Shown piece by piece: positions 1-7,444 of a stretch of DNA of 64,000 nt (positions are counted from its first letter, which is position 1; every line of letters starts with the position of its first letter). The position numbers and the translations under genes are program-made. Source of the stretch: Chloroflexota bacterium (GTDB lineage Bacteria; Chloroflexota; UBA11872); NCBI GenBank assembly GCA_026706485.1, contig JAPOYR010000010.1, positions 209,798-273,797 of the forward strand. Direction: 5' to 3'. Below the pieces are notes generated by a model. The model saw nothing but the letters and a program-made list of their open reading frames with translations. It searched no databases and was not told the origin of the DNA.

Positions 1-1
1 G

Positions 2-580
2 GCCGGCGCGCTCATGCACCGGCCCAACATCCTGTTCCTCGACGAACCCACGTCCGGCCTCGATCCCCAGAGCCGCCTGGCGATCTGGGAGCACCTAGAG
101 CAGCTCAACGCCCAGGGCGTGACGGTGATGCTCACCACCCAGCACATGGACGAGGCCGACCGGCTGTGCCGCCGGCTGGCCATCATCGACCACGGGCGCC
201 TGGTGACCGAAGGCTCCCCGACCGCGCTCAAGGCCGGCGTCGGCGGCGACGTCGTGCGCGTGAGCTTTGGCCCGATGGAATCCCCCGACGGCCGAGCCGA
301 CACCGCGCTCGGCGCCCTGCGCCGGCTCCCATCGGTGCAGGAAGCCGACACCACGCCCGACGGACTGACGGCCACGGTCGACGACGGCGGCGCGGCCGCG
401 CCCGCGATCCTGCGCGCCCTCAACGGCGTGGAAGTCCCCGTGGCCAACCTCGCCGTCACTCGCCCATCGCTTGACGATGTCTTCCTGCATCACACGGGAC
501 GCGAGATTCGCGAGGCCGCCGCCGACGAGGACGCCGAGTCGCGCGTCTGGGGCCAGTGGATGGGCGTGAACCGGAGGTAA
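2..580 (+). CDS. ABC exporter ATP-binding protein, C-terminal part (5' end outside window)
   Basis: This is the ATPase half of an ABC-2 type exporter; the frame is open from the first bases of the window, so the Walker A and most of the signature region lie upstream. Visible motifs are Walker B and D-loop ([12 protein letters not shown]) and the H-loop ([10 protein letters not shown]), followed by a C-terminal extension ending [17 protein letters not shown], which is typical of drug-resistance (DrrA/CcmA-like) ATPases. The stop codon lies two bases before the start of the permease gene and its last codons form that gene's ribosome binding site, so the two are translationally linked. The substrate cannot be read from the sequence; the family exports drugs, lipids or polysaccharides. 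Confidence 0.9.
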   Translation, partial: AGALMHRPNILFLDEPTSGLDPQSRLAIWEHLEQLNAQGVTVMLTTQHMDEADRLCRRLAIIDHGRLVTEGSPTALKAGVGGDVVRVSFGPMESPDGRADTALGALRRLPSVQEADTTPDGLTATVDDGGAAAPAILRALNGVEVPVANLAVTRPSLDDVFLHHTGREIREAAADEDAESRVWGQWMGVNRR

Positions 581-582
581 CC

Positions 583-1347
583 ATGCTGATCCTGCGCGAG
601 AGCTCCTACATCTACGTCCGCAACCTGAAGACCTGGCTGGCGCAGCCCTCGATGATCGTGGCCGCCGTGTTCTCGTCCGCCGTCATGTATCTCTTCTTCG
701 GCGAGCCGCTGCGCGGCATCACGGGCCTGCCCGGGTTTCCGGCCACGGACTACCAGGCCTTCCTGACCGCCATGGTGATCGTGATGGCCGTGGTCTTCAG
801 CGGCAGCGACATGGCCATGGTGCTGCTCACCGACATCATGTCGGGCTACGTCGACAAGCTGCTGCTGTCGCCGGTCAACCGCTTCTCGATCCTGCTCGGG
901 ACGCTCGCCATCGGCGCCACGCGGGCCATCGCCCAGGTGGTCGCGATCGTGCTGGTGGCCACAGCCATCGGCGTGCGGTTCGAAGGCGGCGTGCTCGGCA
1001 TCCTGGCCGTCATCGTGGGCACCACGCTGCTGGGCGTGGCCATGGGCTGCGTGGGGCTCATCATCGCCGTGCGCACGCGCAGCGTGCAGGTCACGGTGAA
1101 CAGCTGGCTGCTGTTCATGCCGCTGGCGTTTCTCACCTCGGCCTTCATGCCGCGCGACCTGATCACCGGCTGGTTCCAGTTCGCCGTCGGCCTCAACCCG
1201 ATCGAGTACATCCTGGTCGCCGTGCGCACCATCATCATCGACGGCTGGGTCTGGGAACACATCGTGCCCGGTTTCTGGGTCCTGCTGGCCACCAGCGCCG
1301 TCCTCGTCGCCGCCGCCACCTACGAATACCGCCGCGCAACAAACTAG
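583..1347 (+). CDS. ABC-2 type transporter permease (DrrB-like)
   Basis: This 254-residue membrane protein is the permease partner of the upstream ATPase. It has an N-terminal cytoplasmic stretch (LRESSYIYVRNLKTWLAQP) and about six hydrophobic helices, with the PLAFLTSAFMP and GLNPIEYI segments typical of ABC-2 permeases. I chose the ATG at 583 rather than an in-frame codon at 556 because GGAGG sits 5 nt upstream of it (574-577) and because homologous proteins usually start just before the LRE segment. It is cotranscribed with the ATPase. What is exported is unknown. Confidence 0.88.
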   Translation: MLILRESSYIYVRNLKTWLAQPSMIVAAVFSSAVMYLFFGEPLRGITGLPGFPATDYQAFLTAMVIVMAVVFSGSDMAMVLLTDIMSGYVDKLLLSPVNRFSILLGTLAIGATRAIAQVVAIVLVATAIGVRFEGGVLGILAVIVGTTLLGVAMGCVGLIIAVRTRSVQVTVNSWLLFMPLAFLTSAFMPRDLITGWFQFAVGLNPIEYILVAVRTIIIDGWVWEHIVPGFWVLLATSAVLVAAATYEYRRATN

Positions 1348-1439
1348 ACAGGCGCGGGCAGCGGTTCAGTCGTATGACACCCGCCGCCCGGTCGTCCACA
1401 ATCGTGCCCTGAGGTGATTCACGACCGGAGCGTCCCGCG

Positions 1440-2600
1440 ATGAAGATCACCGACGTCCGCACGTTTCTCTATCGGGCCGGTGGGGCCAACCGGCGCTATG
1501 GGCCGATCTTGTTCGTGCGGGTGGACACGGACGCGGGCATTTCCGGCTGGGGCGAGGGGTCGACCTGGGCCGGCGGCGCGGCGCTGATTGCCGACTTCGG
1601 CATCAGGCAGGTCCGCGACATGCTGGTCGGCCGCGACCCGTCCGAGATCGAGGCCATCTGGCACGACATCTACCGGCGCTACACCTACATGGGCTCGCGC
1701 GGGATGCCGACGCAGGTGCTCAGCGCCATCGACATCGCGCTGTGGGACATCAAGGGCAAGGCGCTGGAGCGCCCGATCTACGACCTGCTCGGCGGCAAGG
1801 TGCGCGAGACGGTGCCGGTCTACGCCAACGCCTGGTGGCCGGACGGCGCGTGCGAGCCGCAGGAGTTCGCCGACGCGGCGCTGCGCACCGTGGAGACCGG
1901 TCACCGGTCGCTCAAGTTCGACCCGTTCCTCGAAATGGCGGCGGCGTTCTACGCCTACGTGAGCGGTGAGATCACGCCCGACCACGAGTCGGCGGGCATC
2001 GCGCGCGTGGCGGCGGTGCGCGAGGCCGTGGGACCCAACGTCCACATCCTCATCGACGCCCACGGCCAGTACGACGTGCCCAGCGCCATCCGCATCGCCG
2101 ACCGCCTGGCCGAGCTTGACGTCGCCTGGCTTGAGGAGCCGGTGCCGCCCGAGAGCCACGACGCGCTGCGGCAGGTGCGCGAGAACACGGCCGTGCCCAT
2201 CTGCGTCGGCGAGCGCCTCTTCACGCGTTTCGACTTCGCGCCGATCCTCGAGAGGCGCCTCGCCGACTTCGTGATGCCCGACGTGTGCTGGACCGGCGGC
2301 ATCAGCGAGCTGCGGCGCATCGGCGCCCTGGCCGAGGCGCACTACGTACCCCTAAGCCCGCACAACGCCGCCGGCCCCATCCAGATCGCGGCGGGCTCGC
2401 ACGTGGGGCTGACGACGCCGAATTTCTACCGGCTGGAGCACGCCATGGGCTGGATTCCGGTCTACAACGCGCCGCTGCGCGAGCCGCTGGGATTCGAGCG
2501 CGACTTACTGACCGTGAGCGACCGGCCGGGTCTCGGCATCGAGGTCGACGAGGACTACCTGGAGCGGCACCGCTACACGGAGTCGGAGACATTTGCCTGA
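1440..2600 (+). CDS. Mandelate racemase/muconate lactonizing (enolase superfamily) protein, galactonate-dehydratase-like
   Basis: This 386-residue protein has the complete enolase-superfamily layout: an N-terminal capping domain (VDTDAGISGWGEG) and a TIM barrel. The three metal ligands are visible as D206 (LIDAHGQYD), E232 (WLEEPVPPE) and E258 (GERLFTRFDF), and H308 in the LSPHNAAGPI segment is placed as the catalytic histidine of the DgoD/rhamnonate dehydratase type. Family members abstract the proton alpha to a carboxylate and dehydrate acid sugars. The exact acid sugar is not readable. The gene stands alone; it is followed by a perfect hairpin repeat and, 227 bp later, by a diverged second family member. 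Confidence 0.88.
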   Translation: MKITDVRTFLYRAGGANRRYGPILFVRVDTDAGISGWGEGSTWAGGAALIADFGIRQVRDMLVGRDPSEIEAIWHDIYRRYTYMGSRGMPTQVLSAIDIALWDIKGKALERPIYDLLGGKVRETVPVYANAWWPDGACEPQEFADAALRTVETGHRSLKFDPFLEMAAAFYAYVSGEITPDHESAGIARVAAVREAVGPNVHILIDAHGQYDVPSAIRIADRLAELDVAWLEEPVPPESHDALRQVRENTAVPICVGERLFTRFDFAPILERRLADFVMPDVCWTGGISELRRIGALAEAHYVPLSPHNAAGPIQIAAGSHVGLTTPNFYRLEHAMGWIPVYNAPLREPLGFERDLLTVSDRPGLGIEVDEDYLERHRYTESETFA

Positions 2601-2602
2601 TT

Positions 2603-2623
2603 CCCTCTCCCTCTGGGAGAGGG
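2603..2623. repeat. Short perfect inverted repeat
   Basis: Nine-base arms (CCCTCTCCC and GGGAGAGGG) flank a TCT loop directly after the stop of the upstream gene. There is no T-run on either strand, so it is not a classical intrinsic terminator. The flanking GGTTAGGGTGAGGG text resembles a dispersed intergenic repeat, but I see only one copy in this window. Confidence 0.6.
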
Positions 2624-2736
2624 TTAGGGTGAGGGCATTCCCGAGGCTTTGGAAGGGGGCCTGGATCCCTGCCTCCGGAGACTGTTGCAAAACCCAGCCG
2701 GGCTTGGGGATGACCAGGCGCATCTTTTCCGCCGCC

Positions 2737-2784
2737 AGGTTCACTGAGGGGTGGATTCCCGCCTCCGCGGGAATGACGGCATGG
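2737..2784 (+). repeat. REP-like palindromic intergenic repeat, copy 1
   Basis: The unit runs from AGGTTCACTGAGGGGTGG through a palindromic core (TTCCCGCCTCCGCGGGAA) to TGACGG. The same arrangement occurs at 4241-4287, and inverted at 41196-41235 and 43681-43728, always between genes. It is a dispersed REP/MITE-like element of unknown mobility. Confidence 0.75.
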
Positions 2785-2827
2785 AGGGCAGGAATCACTT
2801 GGAAGTACCCATAGGTCTCGTGCCGGC

Positions 2828-4096
2828 ATGAAGATCACTGGCGTCGAGCGCATCGAGCTTGACGTCGGGTTCACCCCGCGCACCGAGCCGCACATGCGGC
2901 GCGGCATCAACGACTTCTCGCTGATCGAGATCTGCCGCGTGGCCGCCGACACCGGCATCGTCGGCTGGGGCGAGTCCCGCGCCATGCACAACTGGGATCG
3001 CGACATGGACGCGGTGGATTCCGGCGTGATTGGTCGCAATCCGGCGGAGCTGCTCTGGCGCGACGAGCTTGGCTCCGGCTTGCAGCAGGCCATGTTCGAC
3101 CTCACCGGCAAGACGCTCGGCGTGCCCGCGCACCGGCTCATCGGCCGCCAGGCGCGCGCCTGGGTCCCGCTGGCGTGGTGGTGCTACGACATGCCGCCCG
3201 AGGACTGGGCCGCCGAGGCCGAGGACGCCATCGCCGCCGGTTACTCGGACTTTAAGCTCAAGCCGCGTCCGTGGTTCGACCTCATGGCGCAGATGGAGGC
3301 GATCAGCGCCGCCACCCCGGATCACGCCACGTTCGACCTCGACTTCAACGGCTTCCTGCTCGACGCCGGATTCGCGCAGCAGGTCCTGCAGGAGCTCGAG
3401 GCCTTCCCCAAGATCCACATGTTCGAGACGCCCATCCCCCAGAGCGACGTCGCCGGCAACGCGGCGCTGCGGGCCAAGTCCCCGCGCGCCATCGCGCTGC
3501 ACTTCGAAGAGCCGGACTTCCTCACCGCCATGCGCGAGAACATTTGCGACGGATTCGCCGGTCACGGTGAGGGCGCCGCCAGCACGCTGCACTACGGCGC
3601 GCTGGCCCACTCGGCCAACCTGCCATTCTTCGTCCAGCTTGTGGGGACGGGCATCACTACCGCCTTCGCCGCCCACCTGGCCGCCGCGCTGCCCGCCGCG
3701 CGCTGGCCGGCCGTGACCGCGTCGAATGTCTACGCGGATGACTTGCTGCGCGAGCCGCTCGACATTCGCCGAGGCTACGTTCGCGTGCCGGAGGCGCCCG
3801 GCCTCGGCGTCGAGATCGACGAGCAGGCGCTGGAGAATTTGCGCCGAGACGCGACGGGACCAAAGCCCCTGCCGCGCGCCATCTACACCGTCCGCTGGGC
3901 CGACGGCCACACCGCCGAGTATGTGTCGGTCCGCGACTACGAGCGCGACTTCTCCCTAGGCAACCAGCCGGCCTTCGAACGCGGCGTCACGCTCACCACC
4001 CGCGAGGACGACGGCAGCGTGGACTTCGACAACCGCTACCGCGCGGTGGCGGCGGCCGGCATCGCTCCCCCATCGCTTCCAAAGCCCGAGTACTAG
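2828..4096 (+). CDS. Diverged enolase-superfamily protein with atypical metal site
   Basis: This 422-residue protein begins like the upstream MR/MLE protein (MKITGVERIEL) and keeps the KxK motif (K143/K145 in FKLKPRP) and the first two ligand positions, D172 (DLDFNG) and E200 (FETPIP). At the third ligand, where family members usually have GE(R/D), it has a LHFEEP segment around H225-E228. A non-family tail of about 70 residues rich in acidic and aromatic residues follows the barrel (AIYTVRWADGHTAEY). It is probably an acid-sugar or amino-acid-type racemase/dehydratase relative, but the changed metal site makes the reaction uncertain. The start was chosen at the ATG aligned with the upstream paralogue. 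Confidence 0.75.
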   Translation: MKITGVERIELDVGFTPRTEPHMRRGINDFSLIEICRVAADTGIVGWGESRAMHNWDRDMDAVDSGVIGRNPAELLWRDELGSGLQQAMFDLTGKTLGVPAHRLIGRQARAWVPLAWWCYDMPPEDWAAEAEDAIAAGYSDFKLKPRPWFDLMAQMEAISAATPDHATFDLDFNGFLLDAGFAQQVLQELEAFPKIHMFETPIPQSDVAGNAALRAKSPRAIALHFEEPDFLTAMRENICDGFAGHGEGAASTLHYGALAHSANLPFFVQLVGTGITTAFAAHLAAALPAARWPAVTASNVYADDLLREPLDIRRGYVRVPEAPGLGVEIDEQALENLRRDATGPKPLPRAIYTVRWADGHTAEYVSVRDYERDFSLGNQPAFERGVTLTTREDDGSVDFDNRYRAVAAAGIAPPSLPKPEY

Positions 4097-4240
4097 ATGG
4101 AAGAGGGTAAGTGCTCGCACCGGAGGTCCGAGCGCCCGTCTCTCCGCCCAATCCGGCCTCAACTTTGACTCTTCTCACCGGAGACACCATTGCCAAATCC
4201 GGTCGGACGACGGCCGGCCGTGCGAACCCCTCGTGTCCCC

Positions 4241-4287
4241 AGGTTCAGTGAAGGGTGGATTCCCGCCTTCGCGGGAATGACGAAGGT
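4241..4287 (+). repeat. REP-like palindromic intergenic repeat, copy 2
   Basis: The unit AGGTTCAGTGAAGGGTGG followed by the palindrome TTCCCGCCTTCGCGGGAA and TGACGAAGG is nearly the same as the copy at 2737-2784. It lies in the 311-bp gap 4097-4407, which otherwise holds only the promoter-like box at 4350. Confidence 0.75.
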
Positions 4288-4349
4288 TTACGCAATGGCC
4301 TTACCAGGGGAGCGGGGACCAGACTCGCTCACGCGGCGTCCTGACCCGA

Positions 4350-4355
4350 TAGAAT
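4350..4355 (+). promoter_or_regulatory. -10-like box (TAGAAT) of first small gene
   Basis: TAGAATCAATTCGTC lies 58 nt before the ATG at 4408. The same box recurs before each of the next two small paralogues (TAGAATC at 4637, TAAAATCAATCTGTC at 4908). No convincing -35 hexamer is visible. Confidence 0.5.
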
Positions 4356-4407
4356 CAATTCGTCGGCCATGTATCGGTGCGCCGACGCTCGGCAGAGGAA
4401 ACTCCCA

Positions 4408-4590
4408 ATGCGCGTCATCCTCGCGCTGCCACGCTTCGTCGCGCGCCTCGCGCGTCGATTCTCGCGCTGGCTGAACCCGTCGGCCGAACTGCGAATGCGC
4501 TCGACGCTCCACAAGAGAGACGCGCGCCAAAAGGGCTACGACGCCCTGCGCGAGCACTATCCCCGCGGCGGCGGGCCTGGCTGGCGCTAG
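4408..4590 (+). CDS. Small basic amphipathic protein, tandem paralogue 1
   Basis: This 60-residue protein starts MRVILALPRFVARLARR and continues with RWLNPSAELRMRS, then a basic tail. It shares its layout with the ORFs at 4685 and 4966: M-R-x-(6-8 hydrophobic/basic residues)-(R/K)-x-W-L-x-P-(S)-(P/A)-E. The hydrophobic/arginine pattern suggests an amphipathic helix that lies on a membrane. I do not recognise the family. Confidence that it is a gene rests on the threefold repetition of the ORF together with its upstream box. Confidence 0.5.
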   Translation: MRVILALPRFVARLARRFSRWLNPSAELRMRSTLHKRDARQKGYDALREHYPRGGGPGWR

Positions 4591-4636
4591 ACGGAGACGC
4601 CGCTCAGCCAGACAAATTGTCGACGTGACAGTGGTT

Positions 4637-4642
4637 TAGAAT
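4637..4642 (+). promoter_or_regulatory. -10-like box (TAGAAT) of second small gene
   Basis: TTTAGAATCGGATCTGCGTC lies 48 nt upstream of the ATG at 4685 and matches the boxes before the neighbouring paralogues. Confidence 0.5.
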
Positions 4643-4684
4643 CGGATCTGCGTCCGCCGCCCGCCTCTTCTGGAGCGACTTCTT

Positions 4685-4861
4685 ATGCGCGCACTGTCCG
4701 CGATTTGGCGTTTCACGAAACGGCTGATTTACCGCACCTGGCTTTGGCTCACGCCCTCGCCCGAGCAGGAAGCTCTCGCGAAGCAAATCCGCAATGACCA
4801 GAGTCTAAGGACGCGCACCCTCGCAGACAGCAGTACGCGCGGCCCTCGCCTCAGGTTCTAG
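4685..4861 (+). CDS. Small basic amphipathic protein, tandem paralogue 2
   Basis: A 58-residue ORF starts MRALSAIWRFTKRLIYRTW and contains LWLTPSPEQEALAKQIRND, which lines up with LWITPSPEEEILAQRLRKD of the third paralogue. Its tail is polar and basic. It has its own TAGAAT box and ends 104 bp before the third copy. Conservation of the W-L/I-T-P-S-P-E core between copies at the protein level, with diverged third positions, supports real coding. Function is unknown. Confidence 0.55.
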   Translation: MRALSAIWRFTKRLIYRTWLWLTPSPEQEALAKQIRNDQSLRTRTLADSSTRGPRLRF

Positions 4862-4907
4862 CCGGGCACGCTCGTCCGGCAGCTCTCGGGCCGCCGTGAC
4901 CATCGCC

Positions 4908-4913
4908 TAAAAT
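4908..4913 (+). promoter_or_regulatory. -10-like box (TAAAAT) of third small gene
   Basis: CCTAAAATCAATCTGTC lies 58 nt before the ATG at 4966, the same spacing as for the first copy. Confidence 0.5.
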
Positions 4914-4965
4914 CAATCTGTCTCAAGCGTTCGTACGCGCCGAGACTCAACGATCAGAGCCATTC

Positions 4966-5160
4966 ATGCGCGCGCTATTCATGGTGCCTCGGCTTGTCGC
5001 ACACCTCGCCAAACGCGCTTGGCTGTGGATTACGCCTTCGCCGGAGGAGGAGATCCTGGCGCAGCGATTGCGCAAGGACTTTCGCAATCAGCAAAGTCAC
5101 ACGACGCGCGCCTGGCACGCGCACCTTGGTCGGCGAAACGATCCCGGCCTCCGACGCTAA
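4966..5160 (+). CDS. Small basic amphipathic protein, tandem paralogue 3
   Basis: This 64-residue protein starts MRALFMVPRLVAHLAKRAW and has LWITPSPEEEILAQRLRKD at residues about 20-38, followed by a polar tail rich in Arg and His. It is the clearest member of the three-gene array. The first 18 residues could form a membrane-surface helix; no signal peptidase site is obvious. It converges with the oxidoreductase gene that ends 54 bp downstream on the other strand. Confidence 0.55.
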   Translation: MRALFMVPRLVAHLAKRAWLWITPSPEEEILAQRLRKDFRNQQSHTTRAWHAHLGRRNDPGLRR

Positions 5161-5214
5161 CCGTCCGCCGACACTCAAAGGTCCGGCCGAGGCTGTGGCC
5201 GCGGCCGGCGCAGC

Positions 5215-6249
5215 CTATCCGAACGGCCGCCGCTCGTCTCGGTCCAGGGGCAGCGAGATCGGCTGGCCGCCTTCTTCGACCGAGATGTAGGCCGCCTGCA
5301 TGATCTCGACCGCCCGCAGCCCGTCCTCACCGGTCAGCACCGGCGGCTCGTCGCGCAGCACCCAGGCTGCAAAGCTGTCCCACTCGGTATTAAACGCCTC
5401 CTCAAAGCCGTAGCCCTCGAAGAACGTCGTCTGCATCGGGCCGTCGTGCGTGGCGTAGTGCACCGCCACCTGCCGCGGGTCGTAGGCAATGCCGCCGTGC
5501 TCGCAGGCGATCTGGTAGCTGAACGACGTGCGGTAGGTGGCCATGGGAAAGGCCGTCGTCACCTGGATCGATCCCAGCGCGCCGCTGCGAAACCGCAGAT
5601 TCACCGCGATCGCGTCGTCGTAGTCGGTCACGTCGGGAAACAGCTTCGGACCGGCCATCGCCGAGACCGTGTCGACCTCGCCCAGGTAGTGCCGGATGGT
5701 GTCGACGTCGTGCGTGCCGGCCCAGTAGAGCAAGCCGCCGTTGGCCGCCCGCCGGGACCAGAATCCAAGAATCCGGCGTCCAAAGTAGCCGTGCACGTTG
5801 ATGGACAGCGGCTGGCCGAACTCGCCGCTGTCGAGCAGGCGTTTGATCTCGGCGTGCGCGCCGCGGAACCGGCGCTTGTGGCCGATCATCAGCTTCACGC
5901 CGTGCTCGTCGGCGGCTTCGATCATGTCGTGGCATTCGGCCACGGTGATCGCCATGGTCTTCTCGCAAAAGACGTGGCGCCCGGCGGCGGCCGCGTCCAC
6001 CACGATGTCCCGGTGGGTGTTGTGCGGGGTGGCGACGGCCACCGCGTCGCAGTCGCACTCCGCCAGCAGGTCGCCGTGATCGCCCCACCACGGCACGCCG
6101 TACATTTCGCCGCGAGCTCGCGCGGCGTCGGCATTCACGTCGGCCACGCCCACCAGCTTCAGCTCCGGGCGTCGCGCGACGATCTTGGCCACCTCGCCGC
6201 CGAAGTTCCCCGCGCCGATCAGTCCGACGCGCACAACCCGTTGCGACAT
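5215..6249 (-). CDS. Gfo/Idh/MocA family NAD(P)-dependent sugar oxidoreductase
   Basis: This 344-residue protein has an N-terminal Rossmann fold (GLIGAGNFGG, GxGxxG at residues 12-17) and the family lysine in the FCEKTMAI segment (K97, where most members have EKP). The C-terminal alpha/beta domain contains the substrate-binding HDVDTIRHYLG segment. Members oxidise or reduce sugar or inositol hydroxyls. It is the last gene of the minus-strand group at 5.2-9.5 kb, but a 118-bp gap with a palindromic repeat separates it from the next gene upstream. The substrate is unknown. Confidence 0.88.
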   Translation of the reverse strand: MSQRVVRVGLIGAGNFGGEVAKIVARRPELKLVGVADVNADAARARGEMYGVPWWGDHGDLLAECDCDAVAVATPHNTHRDIVVDAAAAGRHVFCEKTMAITVAECHDMIEAADEHGVKLMIGHKRRFRGAHAEIKRLLDSGEFGQPLSINVHGYFGRRILGFWSRRAANGGLLYWAGTHDVDTIRHYLGEVDTVSAMAGPKLFPDVTDYDDAIAVNLRFRSGALGSIQVTTAFPMATYRTSFSYQIACEHGGIAYDPRQVAVHYATHDGPMQTTFFEGYGFEEAFNTEWDSFAAWVLRDEPPVLTGEDGLRAVEIMQAAYISVEEGGQPISLPLDRDERRPFG

Positions 6250-6260
6250 TAGCGACGTAT

Positions 6261-6338
6261 CCGTTCGCCCTGAGCTTGTCGAAGGGCGTCGCTTCGGGCC
6301 ACCCGAGGGCCGTGGTTCGACAAGCTCACCACGAACGG
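6261..6338. repeat. Long imperfect palindromic intergenic repeat
   Basis: Outer arms CCGTTCG and CGAACGG and inner arms GCTTGTCGAA and TTCGACAAGC form a 78-bp imperfect palindrome between two minus-strand genes. The GAGCTTGTCGAA core is a common dispersed bacterial intergenic repeat. It could fold in RNA and affect the downstream oxidoreductase transcript. Confidence 0.7.
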
Positions 6339-6367
6339 AGTGACCACCACGGCTAGCACTCCTGCCG

Positions 6368-7396
6368 CTATGCCGCGTCGATGGCCGCGGCCATCCGCTC
6401 GAACGACGCGTCGCTGAGCGTGCGGTGGTGGAACCAGTTGGGCGGATTCCCCAGGCGGTCGTGCAGCTCGTTTATCCGGGCAATCACCGTCTTCACCTCG
6501 TCCCAGGTGCAGCCGATCTCGGCGGGACGGTAGCGCACCCGGCAGAGGTCCAGCAGCGCCTTCGTCTCGTCGAATCCCCACTCGTACACGTGCGCGTTCA
6601 TGAGCGAGCCCAGCGACACCACCTCCGAGTGAATCAGCTCGCGGCCCAGCACCCACTCGAACGCGATGACGAACGTGTGGTCGATGCTGCGCGAGATCTT
6701 CATGTCAAACGTGGGCACGTCATAGCGCTCGCGGTTGATCTCGCTGGCGATGCGGATGGCGTTAGCGTTCAGCTGGCCCAGTTCGTCCAGACCCGCGGCA
6801 AACTGCCGGCAGCGCTCGTAGATCCACGCCAGCGTCCCATCCGCCGCGGCCTGGTCCACCGGCGGGAGGCCCTCGAGACCCTGCTCCGCCCACCAGCGCC
6901 ACGAGGCCACATGCCCCAGGTTGCAGATGCACTCGCCCATGCCGGCCCGGTTGAGATGCGGGGGCGCCGCCGCAATCACGTCGTAATCCAGCAGCAGGTA
7001 GTCGGGCGCCACCGTGTCGAAGCAGAACTCCCAGATGTCCGCGCGACGGATCGCCACGGGCGCCTGGAAGATCGCGCCGGTCGAGACGATGGTGGGAATC
7101 AGCACCAGCGGCTTATTCAGCTTCCAAGCCACAAACTTGCCCACGTCCAGCGCGTTGCCGCCGCCGATGCCCAGCACCACTTCCGCATCGGGCAACCGTT
7201 CGATCAGCGGCTCGACATATTCCTCGGTCATGCCCTGCTGGAATTCGAGCTGCCGCGGCGGGTGGGGAAAAAACTCCTCCACCACGGCCCACGCGCTGGG
7301 CGAAGTGATGGCGAGATAGGACGTGTAGGTCGGCCCGTAGGCCGCGAGCAGATCGTGACCGTACCGGGCGTCCCATTTCCGGCTATCGAGCACCAT
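6368..7396 (-). CDS. Iron-containing alcohol/glycerol dehydrogenase family protein (GlyDH-like)
   Basis: This 342-residue protein has the dehydroquinate-synthase-like fold of GldA and glycerol-1-phosphate dehydrogenases. The nucleotide-binding motif GIGGGNALDVGKF is at about residues 97-109, and the PTIVSTGAIF segment corresponds to the family's PTTxSxGS motif. Histidines in IDHTFVIAFEW and HSEVVSLG are candidate metal ligands. It would oxidise a polyol or reduce a ketose/aldehyde with NAD(H). It lies between the Gfo/Idh and aldolase genes on the same strand, which fits a sugar-acid pathway. A TATGAT box sits 32 nt before the start. Confidence 0.82.
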   Translation of the reverse strand: MVLDSRKWDARYGHDLLAAYGPTYTSYLAITSPSAWAVVEEFFPHPPRQLEFQQGMTEEYVEPLIERLPDAEVVLGIGGGNALDVGKFVAWKLNKPLVLIPTIVSTGAIFQAPVAIRRADIWEFCFDTVAPDYLLLDYDVIAAAPPHLNRAGMGECICNLGHVASWRWWAEQGLEGLPPVDQAAADGTLAWIYERCRQFAAGLDELGQLNANAIRIASEINRERYDVPTFDMKISRSIDHTFVIAFEWVLGRELIHSEVVSLGSLMNAHVYEWGFDETKALLDLCRVRYRPAEIGCTWDEVKTVIARINELHDRLGNPPNWFHHRTLSDASFERMAAAIDAA

Positions 7397-7427
7397 TCAC
7401 GCCTCGTCTCCGCCGCAGCCTGCGGCC

Positions 7428-7433
7428 ATCATA
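7428..7433 (-). promoter_or_regulatory. -10-like box (TATGAT)
   Basis: TATGAT on the minus strand lies 32 nt before the start codon at 7396, in the 48-bp gap after the aldolase gene. It could give the GlyDH-like gene its own promoter. Confidence 0.4.
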
Positions 7434-7444
7434 CGCCCGCGCGA

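Noticed and set aside
2603-2623. Hairpin after the first enolase-superfamily gene as an intrinsic terminator
   Set aside because: No T-run follows on either strand, and the flanks look like a dispersed repeat, so it is listed only as an inverted repeat.
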